DNA of 64,000 nucleotides from a bacterium SCSIO 12643 (GTDB lineage Bacteria > Bacteroidota > Bacteroidia > Flavobacteriales_G > Salibacteraceae): NCBI GenBank assembly GCA_024398135.1, contig CP073750.1:806001-870000 (forward strand), written 5' to 3'. The translations under genes were made by a program, and so were the position numbers. A model generated the notes under the pieces. The model saw only the letters and a list, made by a program, of their open reading frames with translations, was not told where the DNA came from and did not search any database. The stretch's first letter is position 1. Each line of letters opens with the position of its first letter. This document shows, piece by piece, positions 16,902 through 24,683 of this stretch.

Positions 16902-18137
16902 ATGAATAGAGCAAATATAGAAAACATCAGAATTGCTTTTGTATCTATAAAAAGTCAGGTTTTACGCAGTATTCTAACCGCATTAATCATTGCAATTGGA
17001 ATTACTGCTTTAGTTGGAATCCTTACTGCTATAGACGCTCTAAAATCATCTATAAATGATCAATTCTCGACCATGGGTGCAAATAGCTTTTCGATTACCA
17101 ATAAGAAGGAAAGCAATAAGAGACGTGGTGGAAAAAAAACAACCGCAACCGAAAACATTAATTACCAGCAAGCAGCTGAGTTTAAAAATAAATTTGACTT
17201 TCCCGGAACCGTTTCTATTTCGTGTCGTCCCAGAGGTGCTGCAGTGGTTAAATACAAGAAAAAAGAATCCAAACCCAATATCCCCATCTTCGGAACTGAC
17301 GAAAACTATATCTCCACCAATGGTTTTACTCTCGAAAAGGGACGAAATTTCACTCCAAACGAATATACATCCGGAGCACATATTGCCATTATCGGAAATG
17401 AGATCGCCAGTGAAATTTTTGATGGTGTAAATCCCGTAGGAAAGATCATGCTTATAGGAAATATCAAATTTAAAGTGATTGGTGTTCTGGAGAAAAAAGG
17501 TAGCTCAATGGGTTTTGGTGGAGATCGAAATGTACTTATTCCGGTTCCCACTGCACGACAGTTTTTTGGGTATAAAAATATGGGATATACAGTTGCAGTT
17601 ATGACTACCGGACCTGATAGACTGGAACTGGCCATAAACGAAGCAACCGGTTTATTTAGAATTATTCGTAAAGACCCATTAGGTAAATCTAATTCCTTTA
17701 CAATATCCAGAAGTGATAGCTTATCTCAAAACTTAATAGAAAACCTCAGTATGGTTTCAGGTATTGCTACCATTATTGCATTTATCACTTTATTAGGTGC
17801 TGCAATTGGATTGATGAACATCATGTTGGTTTCCGTTACTGAAAGGACTAAAGAAATAGGTGTTCGAAAAGCTTTGGGAGCCACTGCTAACACGATTAAA
17901 AAACAATTTCTCACTGAAGCAGTGATGGTTTGTCAACTAGGAGGTATCATCGGAATCATCCTGGGCATTATTATTGGAAATGTTGTGGCTATGGCTATCG
18001 AGGTGAATTTCATTATTCCATGGTTGTGGATTTTTACCGCAATAAGTCTAACATTTATTACCGGCATTATCGCAGGATACTATCCAGCAAGCAAAGCTGC
18101 TAATCTGGATCCTATTGAATCTTTAAGGTATGAATAG
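16902..18137 (+). CDS. ABC transporter permease, MacB/FtsX type
   Basis: A 411-residue inner-membrane protein of the MacB architecture. It has one N-terminal transmembrane helix (about 18-42), a large periplasmic domain (MacB_PCD, about 45-285) and three C-terminal helices of the FtsX domain (about 285-405) with the mechanotransmission-type motif [14 protein letters not shown]. The ATPase partner is not adjacent and would have to come from elsewhere in the genome. Such proteins typically move lipids, lipoproteins or peptides, or drive efflux through an outer-membrane channel. It diverges from nadA and ends at a strong bidirectional terminator. Confidence 0.9.
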   Translation: MNRANIENIRIAFVSIKSQVLRSILTALIIAIGITALVGILTAIDALKSSINDQFSTMGANSFSITNKKESNKRRGGKKTTATENINYQQAAEFKNKFDFPGTVSISCRPRGAAVVKYKKKESKPNIPIFGTDENYISTNGFTLEKGRNFTPNEYTSGAHIAIIGNEIASEIFDGVNPVGKIMLIGNIKFKVIGVLEKKGSSMGFGGDRNVLIPVPTARQFFGYKNMGYTVAVMTTGPDRLELAINEATGLFRIIRKDPLGKSNSFTISRSDSLSQNLIENLSMVSGIATIIAFITLLGAAIGLMNIMLVSVTERTKEIGVRKALGATANTIKKQFLTEAVMVCQLGGIIGIILGIIIGNVVAMAIEVNFIIPWLWIFTAISLTFITGIIAGYYPASKAANLDPIESLRYE

Positions 18138-18173
18138 ACAACCACCAAGATAAAATTCAAACTATTAGACATA

Positions 18174-18205
18174 AAAAAAGCCGTTAATTGAATTAACGGC
18201 TTTTT
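18174..18205. terminator. Bidirectional Rho-independent terminator (permease / rplI)
   Basis: AAGCCGTTAATT and AATTAACGGCTT form a perfect stem around one base, with A-runs on one side and T-runs on the other; it serves the rightward permease gene and the leftward rpsF operon. Confidence 0.9.
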
Positions 18206-18225
18206 CTTAGTTTAAACTCTTATTG

Positions 18226-18672
18226 TTATTCTCCAACTACTTCGAAAGTAATTGATTGCTCCACTTCTTTATGGAATTTGATTTTCGCTTCATAAGAACC
18301 TACATTCTTAATTGGCTCATTTACAATTGAGATATTTTTTCTATCCACAGCAACACCTAAGTTTGTAATTGCTTCAGCTAGTTGGATTGTATTCACAGAT
18401 CCAAAAATCTTTCCACTCTCACCAACTTTAGCACCAATCTTAATTGACATAGCTTCTAATTTCGCAGCGAAACCTTTAGCTTCTTCAACCAATTTAGCCT
18501 CTTTATGTGCTCTTTGACGTAAATTTTCTTCTCTAACTTTTTTAGCTGATTCAGTAGCCAAAATAGCTTTACCTGTAGGAATTAAGAAATTTCTTCCGTA
18601 ACCTGGTTTAACAGTTACCAAGTCATTAGTATATCCTAACCCTTCTATATTTTCTTTTAATATGATTTCCAT
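18226..18672 (-). CDS. rplI: 50S ribosomal protein bL9
   Basis: The 148-residue bL9 sits at the base of the L1 stalk and helps to hold reading frame. The N-terminal 23S-binding domain is clear (MEIILKENIEGLGYTNDLVTVKPGYGRNFLIP in outline), followed by the long connecting helix and the C-terminal domain (about 75-148). The spacing before it is unusual: only 11 bases separate it from the rpsR stop, and these bases with the stop codon form AAGGAGGT, a full Shine-Dalgarno, 6 bases before the ATG. Neither rpsR nor rpsF has one. It is the last gene of rpsF-rpsR-rplI and ends at a terminator. Confidence 0.97.
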   Translation of the reverse strand: MEIILKENIEGLGYTNDLVTVKPGYGRNFLIPTGKAILATESAKKVREENLRQRAHKEAKLVEEAKGFAAKLEAMSIKIGAKVGESGKIFGSVNTIQLAEAITNLGVAVDRKNISIVNEPIKNVGSYEAKIKFHKEVEQSITFEVVGE

Positions 18673-18685
18673 TTCTGACCTCCTT
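18673..18685 (-). promoter_or_regulatory. Canonical Shine-Dalgarno upstream of rplI
   Basis: Leftward sequence AAGGAGGTCAGAA precedes the rplI ATG. AGGAGG is a full match to the anti-Shine-Dalgarno and shares bases with the rpsR stop codon. Bacteroidota genes rarely have such sites, and I see none this good elsewhere in the window. Confidence 0.75.
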
Positions 18686-18953
18686 ATTTTAACATATCAG
18701 CTACATAAGGCATTAAAGCCAAATGACGTGCTCTTTTTACAGCAGTAGCCACTTTTCTTTGATATTTTACAGACGTCCCAGTAATTCTTCTTGGAAGTAA
18801 TTTACCTTGCTCGTTCACAAATTTTAAAAGAAACTTAGGATCTTTATAGTCAATATACTTAATCCCTGATTTCTTAAAACGACAATATTTGTCTTTCTTT
18901 ACTTCAATCGCAATTGGAGATAAATATCTGATTTCTGATGAATTTCCAGCCAT
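18684..18953 (-). CDS. rpsR: 30S ribosomal protein bS18
   Basis: An 89-residue bS18 of the 30S platform, which binds as a pair with bS6. The family core is intact: [23 protein letters not shown], then [11 protein letters not shown]. The N-terminus carries [17 protein letters not shown] with a single cysteine. In Flavobacterium ribosomes bS18, bS6 and bS21 form a pocket that holds the 3' tail of 16S rRNA and hides the anti-Shine-Dalgarno; bS18 here belongs to that lineage type. It lies 26 bases downstream of rpsF. Confidence 0.97.
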   Translation of the reverse strand: MAGNSSEIRYLSPIAIEVKKDKYCRFKKSGIKYIDYKDPKFLLKFVNEQGKLLPRRITGTSVKYQRKVATAVKRARHLALMPYVADMLK

Positions 18954-18979
18954 TTTTAATGTTTTAATAAATTAACGAA

Positions 18980-19321
18980 TTAAGCTTTTGCTTCTTTCTT
19001 TGTTCTGCGGCTTTCAGCAAATGCGATGTGATGCTTCTCCATTTTTACAGTCAAAAATCTTAAGATTCTCTCATCACGCTTAAATTCAACCTCTAATTTA
19101 CTGATCAATTCTCCTGGAGCTTCAAACTCGAATAAGTGATAAAAACCAGTTGATTTTTTCTGGATTTGATACGCCATTTTACGTAGTCCCCAGTTCTCTT
19201 GGTGGATCATTTTCGCACCATTTGCTTTCAAGTAACTCTCAAACTTGCCTACTGCTTCCTTTACCTGATCTTCAGATAAAACGGGAGTTAAAATGAAAAC
19301 AGTTTCATACCTTGTTTGCAT
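18980..19321 (-). CDS. rpsF: 30S ribosomal protein bS6
   Basis: bS6 forms a heterodimer with bS18 on the 30S platform. The start is set at 19321 ([15 protein letters not shown]), giving 113 residues, the normal family length. The frame is open for 23 more codons upstream, but those codons cross the promoter and do not resemble bS6. The RNA-binding region [24 protein letters not shown] is well kept, and the C-terminal tail is basic. It is the first gene of rpsF-rpsR-rplI, and its own promoter is 39 bases upstream. Confidence 0.97.
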   Translation of the reverse strand: MQTRYETVFILTPVLSEDQVKEAVGKFESYLKANGAKMIHQENWGLRKMAYQIQKKSTGFYHLFEFEAPGELISKLEVEFKRDERILRFLTVKMEKHHIAFAESRRTKKEAKA

Positions 19322-19360
19322 TGTAATAAATTTAATTTTACTTCCCCAAAATTGGGTCGG

Positions 19361-19391
19361 CAAAAGTAGTTCTTTTTCGCATAAAACCAAA
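19361..19391 (-). promoter_or_regulatory. Promoter of the rpsF-rpsR-rplI operon
   Basis: Minus-strand TACTTTTG (19368-19361) matches TAnnTTTG; a TTTG (19391-19388) lies 19 bases further upstream, matching the usual -33/-7 spacing. Confidence 0.7.
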
Positions 19392-19469
19392 TCCTTTTAA
19401 TCTTTTAAAAACAAGGCGATTAAGCTTAAAAAAGCAATACGTAATTCAGACATTCTACATATGATTTAT

Positions 19470-19477
19470 TATATTTG
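19470..19477 (+). promoter_or_regulatory. Bacteroidota -7 promoter element for the OMP gene at 19499
   Basis: TATATTTG matches TAnnTTTG, 21 bases before the ATG. Confidence 0.55.
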
Positions 19478-19498
19478 GTTAAATCAAACTAAACAGAC

Positions 19499-20083
19499 AT
19501 GAAAAAAACACTACTATCGATGGCAGTATTTATGCTGGCCCTGTTGAATGTCTCTTTTGCCGGAGACGATGATGGAAACATGAAAAAAGGTATTCGTGCC
19601 GGTTGGCAAGCCTCGAATTTTTATGGAGATAATTACGACAATAATTCAGAAAACTTCAACTCTTTTTATGTTGGGATTTTTGGAGAAAAGAAACTTATTC
19701 CACTACTGCGTTTAGGAGTTGGGCTTGAGTATTCTCAAACCGGTTCGGTATCGACCGTTTTTGACAATACTAAATATGTTAGAAGTCAAATTTACCTTCC
19801 AATTTATGCTAAAGTTAAATTAGGCCCCGTTTATGCTCAGGGAGGATTGTCTCCAACTTTTGGTATTGGAAATAAATTCACCTTATTAGATGAAGAACAA
19901 TCTTTAGATGATGATGCCAAAACAAGTACTTTTGACGCACCAGTATTTCTAGGATTAGGGGTTAAAATATTAATGATATCCGTTGAAGCCAGATATAACT
20001 GGGGGACATCAAATTTATCAAAGTTGGATAACACCAATTATAAACAACAATATTTCCAATTAGGAGCTGCAATCTCTTTCTAA
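19499..20083 (+). CDS. Small outer-membrane beta-barrel protein (PorT/OMP_b-brl-like)
   Basis: A 194-residue protein with a signal peptide (residues 1-21, ending NVSFA) and a mature part of about eight beta strands, with alternating residues and glycine/tyrosine girdles. It contains IRAGWQASNFYGD near the start and ends in Phe (LGAAISF). This fits the small porin-like barrels common in Bacteroidota. No enzymatic or ligand-binding motif is visible. It stands alone between a promoter and a terminator, so it is a monocistronic unit. Confidence 0.82.
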   Translation: MKKTLLSMAVFMLALLNVSFAGDDDGNMKKGIRAGWQASNFYGDNYDNNSENFNSFYVGIFGEKKLIPLLRLGVGLEYSQTGSVSTVFDNTKYVRSQIYLPIYAKVKLGPVYAQGGLSPTFGIGNKFTLLDEEQSLDDDAKTSTFDAPVFLGLGVKILMISVEARYNWGTSNLSKLDNTNYKQQYFQLGAAISF

Positions 20084-20108
20084 GAGTTCACACCATATTA
20101 TTATAAGA

Positions 20109-20136
20109 AGCACTAGATTAACCTAGTGCTTTTTTT
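20109..20136 (+). terminator. Rho-independent terminator of the OMP gene
   Basis: AGCACTAG / CTAGTGCT, 8-bp stem with a 6-base loop, followed by seven T. Confidence 0.86.
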
Positions 20137-20190
20137 ATGCACAATTTATAAATAAGCTCTTTCCAAATTAGGACGATTTAATTTTCATTA

Positions 20191-20198
20191 TACTTTTG
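20191..20198 (+). promoter_or_regulatory. Bacteroidota -7 promoter element for dnaX
   Basis: TACTTTTG matches TAnnTTTG, 17 bases before the dnaX ATG, giving a leader of about 10 nt. Confidence 0.6.
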
Positions 20199-20215
20199 TT
20201 GCAGCACGTAATTGT

Positions 20216-21933
20216 ATGGAGAATTTTATTGTTTCAGCTAGAAAATATAGGCCAACTACCTGGGAAAGCGTAGTCGGGCAAAAAGCTATTACAGAAACAT
20301 TAAAAAGTGCCATTGAAAACAATCATTTGGCTCAGGCTTTCTTACTTACCGGACCACGAGGAGTTGGTAAAACAACTACGGCCAGAATTCTAGCAAAAAC
20401 CATTAATCGGAATGATTTAGATCAGGAAGTAAATGAAGATGAAGATTTCGCTTTTAACATCTTCGAGTTAGATGCCGCATCTAATAATACAGTGGAAGAT
20501 ATTAGACAACTAATCGATCAGGTTAGAATTCCACCTCAAATAGGAAGTCATAAAGTGTATATCATTGATGAGGTTCATATGTTATCCTCTGCAGCTTTTA
20601 ATGCTTTCCTTAAAACACTAGAAGAGCCACCTGAGCATGCGATATTCATTCTGGCTACTACCGAAAAACATAAGGTGATTCCTACCATTATTTCAAGATG
20701 TCAGGTATTCGATTTTCAGCGTATAAATAATAGTGATATTGTTGGCCATCTGCATTACATTGCAAAACAGGAAAGTATTTCTGCTGAAGACGATGCATTA
20801 CATACTATAGCTCAAAAAGCAGATGGAGGAATGCGCGATGCCTTATCAATCTTTGATCAAATCGTTAGTTTTTCAGGAAATACCATTACATATAAGAATG
20901 TAATTGAGAATTTAAATATTCTGGACTTTGAATTCTATTTCAAGGTGACTGATTTAATTCTCGAACAAAACGCATCCGGAGCGCTACTCCTATTTAATCA
21001 AGTGCTTGAAAAAGGTTTTGATGGCCATAATTTTATTGTAGGAATAGCAAGTCATTTTAGAGATTTGCTTGTAGCATCTAATCCGCAAACACTTTCTTTA
21101 TTAGAAACCAGCGAAAATCTTAAAGAGCGTTATTTGTCCCAAGCCGGTAAATGTAATCCTGAATTCTTATTAGATGCTCTACAATTACTTTCTGATGTTG
21201 ACTTCAGATATAAAACCAGTAAAAACCAGCGATTGCTGGTTGAAGTCTGTTTGATGCAGCTTTCCTCTATTGGCGTGGGAAGTGAAAAAAAAAATTAAAA
21301 ACGTTTCGTGATTACCCGATATTTGTTGCTCAATTAACCAATAAATCGGCTAGTACAACAGCTGCTGTCGGAAACACAAACACATCATCCACTCCACAGA
21401 AACCAACCTCTGACATCCCTCCGTCAACACCTCCTCCTTCAGTAAGTCAAGCACCACCTAAGGTATATGCGAATCAAACTACTGCAAGAAGAAGGAAGTC
21501 TATGATTCGAATCAAACCTCAGGAATCAGAAGAAAAAGAAAAAGTCGCCAAATATTACGGTGATGAACCTTTTACTCTTGATCATCTAAAGGCTAAATGG
21601 AACATTTATACTGATAGAGTCAAAGAAATATCCGGAGGTTTTTCGGCTAGTGTTTTATCGGGTTGTGAACCTCAGATATTAGAAGATCAAAAAACAATTC
21701 ACCTGGTTTTCAGAAACGAAACCAATGAACTGGAATTTACCAGACTGTCTCTTGACTTAATCGAATTTTTAAAGGAAGAACTGAAAAACAATCATATCAA
21801 CTTCCAAACAGAGGTGAATAAGCAAAAAGCCAAGAAGGTTTTATATACCAATAAAGATAAGTTTGACCATTTTACAGAAAAATACCCGCAACTAAACGAT
21901 TGGGCCGATAAGCTTAAACTAGAGTTAAAATAA
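20216..21933 (+). CDS. dnaX: DNA polymerase III subunits tau and gamma, in two frames joined at an A10 tract
   Basis: DnaX is the ATPase of the clamp loader. The zero frame (20216-21298) codes 360 residues: Walker A GPRGVGKTTTARILAK (about 45-60), Walker B IIDEVHML, sensor 1 ATTEKHK and the arginine finger SRC, plus the collar domain III. The cysteine knuckle normally found after Walker A is replaced by an acidic loop without Cys, as in other flavobacteria. The zero frame ends ...SEKKN-stop right after ten A residues (21285-21294). The -1 frame is open from the tract to 21933 and has no start of its own; it carries a Pro/Ser/Thr-rich linker and a tau-type C-terminal domain. A -1 shift would give a protein of about 572 residues. 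The short product is gamma-sized. A sequencing indel is the alternative explanation. Confidence 0.9.
21285..21294 (+). promoter_or_regulatory. A10 slippery tract in dnaX (candidate programmed -1 frameshift or transcriptional slippage site)
   Basis: Ten consecutive A residues read GAA AAA AAA AAT TAA in the zero frame. A_AAA_AAA fits the X_XXY_YYZ form for ribosomal -1 slippage. A run of this length also allows polymerase slippage, as in Thermus dnaX; one added A gives the same result. The zero-frame stop follows one codon later. Confidence 0.65.
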
Positions 21934-21944
21934 AAATATTTGAT

Positions 21945-23915
21945 TTATTTCTTGATAAATGGCTGAACCGCCATTAAAGACTCATCACTTACTATTCTGA
22001 TATAATAAGTTCCTGCTGCGAAGCTCGAAACATCAATAGTATACAGATACTCATCGCCATAATAGTTATCTGTTTCCCTAACCAGAATTTTACCCGTTAC
22101 ATCATAAATGGCATAATCTAACTCATTTTTATTTGCTCCTGAAAACGAGAAATTGATCACATTTGTTGCTACGGTAGGGAACAGTTTTAAATTCTCGTTT
22201 ACATAAATACGGTGTGCATCCTGAGGGAAGATACTCACACTCGTAATAAACTGTGTTGTATCACATGCATTTGCAGCAGTTAAAGTCACATCGTAATTCC
22301 CAACACTAGCATAAGTATGTAGAGGATTAACAGACGTTGAAGTATTCCCGTCACCAAAATCCCATGTTAAACCAACACTCACATTAGACAAATTTGTAAA
22401 CTGTACATTTGGACTGGTTACTAAATGTGAGAAATCCGCATTTGGATATAATAACTCTGTAACCACTTTTTCGTCCGAAGCAGCACAAGCTCCATTGGTT
22501 ACCGTTACGCTGTATGTTCCTGCACTACCAATCCAATGATTGGCTGAAGTATCGCCATCATTCCAAAGATAGCTATCATAATTGTTTCCTAACAAGATAT
22601 AGTTTCCATCACCACTACAAATTGAAGTATCCGGACCAAGATTTACATTTACATTATAATTGTTTACGTAAACGGATTTCACAGATTCGCAACCATTCAA
22701 ATCCGTTACCGTAACAGAATAAATCCCTGGAGAAGTTATTAATGGGTTTTGACTTGTACTTCCATTAGACCACTGATATGCTGAGAACCATCCCACATCC
22801 ATTACGAATGGAGTAAAATTACACATCACACTATCATTAAAAGTAATCTCCGGTAAAGGGTTTACAATTACCTGTACAGTATCAATACCAATACATCCAT
22901 GTGGCCCGGTAACCGTCACTACATAATTCCCTGAATTAGTAATCGTAATACTACTTGAAGTATCTCCCGTATTCCATATATAAGAATTGAAATTGTTCGC
23001 AGCATTTAACACTGTTGAATCTCCGTTACAAATATTTACTTGCGTTGGAGTTCCTGAGCTTGGTAACGCTGCATACTGTACGTCCATAGTATCCGCATAA
23101 GTACATCCATGTGTATCCACAACCTGAACAGAATACACCCCAGCCTGATCGATAGTGATGCCATCTCCAGTGCTTCCATTTGCCCATTGATATGTGACAA
23201 AATTCGCAGATAATGTTGTAGATAAAATCACACCATCACATAATACCGTGTCTCCAGGCAATAATGGTCCTGGTGCTTCATGAACATCCAAAAACATAGA
23301 ATCTACCGTTGAACATCCATTTTCATCCTCCACCGTTACTCTATAATTTCCTTGTTGCTGTACTGATCTTGAAGGTCCCGAATGACCATTATCCCAAGAA
23401 TATGAATGAAAGTTTGTTGAAAGATTCAATGGTAACACTTCATTGGTACAAATTGCAGTATCTCTAAGTTCATTTACTATAAACGGGTTGAAAACATGCA
23501 CTGTTACATTGATCGTATCATTTGAAGAATTAATATCTCCAGGACCGTTAATCGCCCAAATAGATAAAGAGAAATGTCCTTCAGAAGGAAAAGCTAATGC
23601 AGGAAGATTAACCATTTCGCTGGAATTTGGGTAGATATTACCCGACCAACTCATAGTTCCACTTTGATCTGAAGAGAAAAACCATCCAATTTGAACATTT
23701 CGAATTGTATCTAATCCTGAATTAGATAAATTCAAAACAACTTGCGCGTTATTCTTTTCAGAGTAACAAACACTTATATCTGTTGTATTGGAAACATCGA
23801 GATCAGAGACACACGCTCCAGGACCAGCAGGACCTAACCCATGACCATCAGCGTACGTTATCGTTGAATATAACATCAACACTAACCATACTAAAATATG
23901 CGGCTTTAAATTCAA
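21945..23915 (-). CDS. Secreted adhesin-like protein with repeated Ig-like units, PKD domain and T9SS sorting domain
   Basis: A 656-residue exported protein. It appears to start at TTG, as no in-frame ATG precedes the signal peptide (LVWLVLMLYSTITYA). After a CARDB-like region (about 45-140) there are five related units of about 70-75 residues, each with YxW(S/D/N)xG, then G-x-Y-x-V-x-V and often GC, near residues 172, 242, 316, 385 and 450. A PKD domain follows (about 495-570, with LTWDFGDGNTS). The C-terminal 75 residues (LKLFPTVATNVINFSF to the end) are a type A T9SS sorting domain, so the protein is probably exported by the type IX system and fixed on the surface. Its role may be adhesion; the target is unknown. 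Confidence 0.87.
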   Translation of the reverse strand: MNLKPHILVWLVLMLYSTITYADGHGLGPAGPGACVSDLDVSNTTDISVCYSEKNNAQVVLNLSNSGLDTIRNVQIGWFFSSDQSGTMSWSGNIYPNSSEMVNLPALAFPSEGHFSLSIWAINGPGDINSSNDTINVTVHVFNPFIVNELRDTAICTNEVLPLNLSTNFHSYSWDNGHSGPSRSVQQQGNYRVTVEDENGCSTVDSMFLDVHEAPGPLLPGDTVLCDGVILSTTLSANFVTYQWANGSTGDGITIDQAGVYSVQVVDTHGCTYADTMDVQYAALPSSGTPTQVNICNGDSTVLNAANNFNSYIWNTGDTSSSITITNSGNYVVTVTGPHGCIGIDTVQVIVNPLPEITFNDSVMCNFTPFVMDVGWFSAYQWSNGSTSQNPLITSPGIYSVTVTDLNGCESVKSVYVNNYNVNVNLGPDTSICSGDGNYILLGNNYDSYLWNDGDTSANHWIGSAGTYSVTVTNGACAASDEKVVTELLYPNADFSHLVTSPNVQFTNLSNVSVGLTWDFGDGNTSTSVNPLHTYASVGNYDVTLTAANACDTTQFITSVSIFPQDAHRIYVNENLKLFPTVATNVINFSFSGANKNELDYAIYDVTGKILVRETDNYYGDEYLYTIDVSSFAAGTYYIRIVSDESLMAVQPFIKK

Positions 23916-24072
23916 AAAATGTATTATCTAATCATCAAGTCAATTGAAGCCATAAAATTAACAAAAGTTTTCAATTTCCAATAGATTGTTAACTATTTGG
24001 TAATAAAATTCTTACTTTCAGACCAAACCTTTTTTAAATAAAGGGTTAAAACATGATTTATTTTATTCACAA

Positions 24073-24645
24073 TTAGGCTCCTTTGCGAATAAAAATCTGT
24101 GGATTATAATCCTGAGGATACTTGGCAGGAATATTTTTATAGAAGTTCTCCATATAAAGGAAATCTTTTTCAAAATCACCACTTGGATGAAAAACATGTC
24201 CTATAAAAACTTCTTTTTTCTCATAGTCCGCATATGCCAATACGATTGGCACATTTACTGCCATTGCAACTCTATAAAATCCGGTTTTCCATTTTTCAAC
24301 TCTCTTTCGAGTTCCTTCCGGAGTAAACAACATTGCTAATTCATCATGTTCCGCAACAATGCGTTTTAATTGATTAACAAAATCTATTGAAGTCTTTTTC
24401 CGGTCTACACCTATCCCTCCCATCCATTTAATCAAAAAACCATACGGTGTTTCCACATGCTCCTTTTTAATAAGGTATTTCCCTTTTACACCTAGCGACC
24501 ACATAGAAGGCATTGCCAAAAAGAAGTCCATATTGGATGTATGTGGAGCAGCAATTAAAACATATTTTTTTAATGTTTTTGGAATCTCTCCAACTAGTTT
24601 CCAACCATATAACTTAAACAATAAACCTGCGAACCACTTTTTCAT
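24073..24645 (-). CDS. Lysophospholipid acyltransferase (PlsC-like)
   Basis: A 190-residue member of the PlsC family, which acylates lysophospholipids or related acceptors at the inner membrane. The catalytic HX4D box is HTSNMD (about 35-40), the second block reads MGGIGVDRKK, and the third block is FTPEGTRKRVEKWKTGF (about 107-123; the EGTR motif). The length is on the short side for PlsC but all acyltransferase blocks are present. The specific acceptor cannot be told. Its promoter element ends 5 bases before the ATG, so the message should be almost leaderless. It lies downstream of the helicase gene on the same strand with 38 bases between. Confidence 0.86.
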   Translation of the reverse strand: MKKWFAGLLFKLYGWKLVGEIPKTLKKYVLIAAPHTSNMDFFLAMPSMWSLGVKGKYLIKKEHVETPYGFLIKWMGGIGVDRKKTSIDFVNQLKRIVAEHDELAMLFTPEGTRKRVEKWKTGFYRVAMAVNVPIVLAYADYEKKEVFIGHVFHPSGDFEKDFLYMENFYKNIPAKYPQDYNPQIFIRKGA

Positions 24646-24650
24646 ATTGA

Positions 24651-24658
24651 CAAATGTA
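24651..24658 (-). promoter_or_regulatory. Promoter element 5 nt before the acyltransferase ATG (near-leaderless)
   Basis: Minus-strand TACATTTG (24658-24651) matches TAnnTTTG; only 5 bases separate it from the ATG at 24645. Confidence 0.5.
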
Positions 24659-24683
24659 TATTCGACACCTTATCTATAAGGTA

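Noticed and set aside
18980-19390. Longer rpsF (136 residues) from an upstream start
   Set aside because: The extra N-terminus does not match bS6 and would cover the operon's promoter element.
21502-21933. Separate gene for the 143-codon frame after dnaX
   Set aside because: The frame is open upstream to the A10 tract, its first Met is internal, and it has no promoter; it is the tau-specific end of dnaX.
22000-23800. Repeats within the T9SS protein as a recent DNA-level tandem array
   Set aside because: The five units share protein motifs, but their DNA has diverged; this is an old domain repetition common to such proteins.
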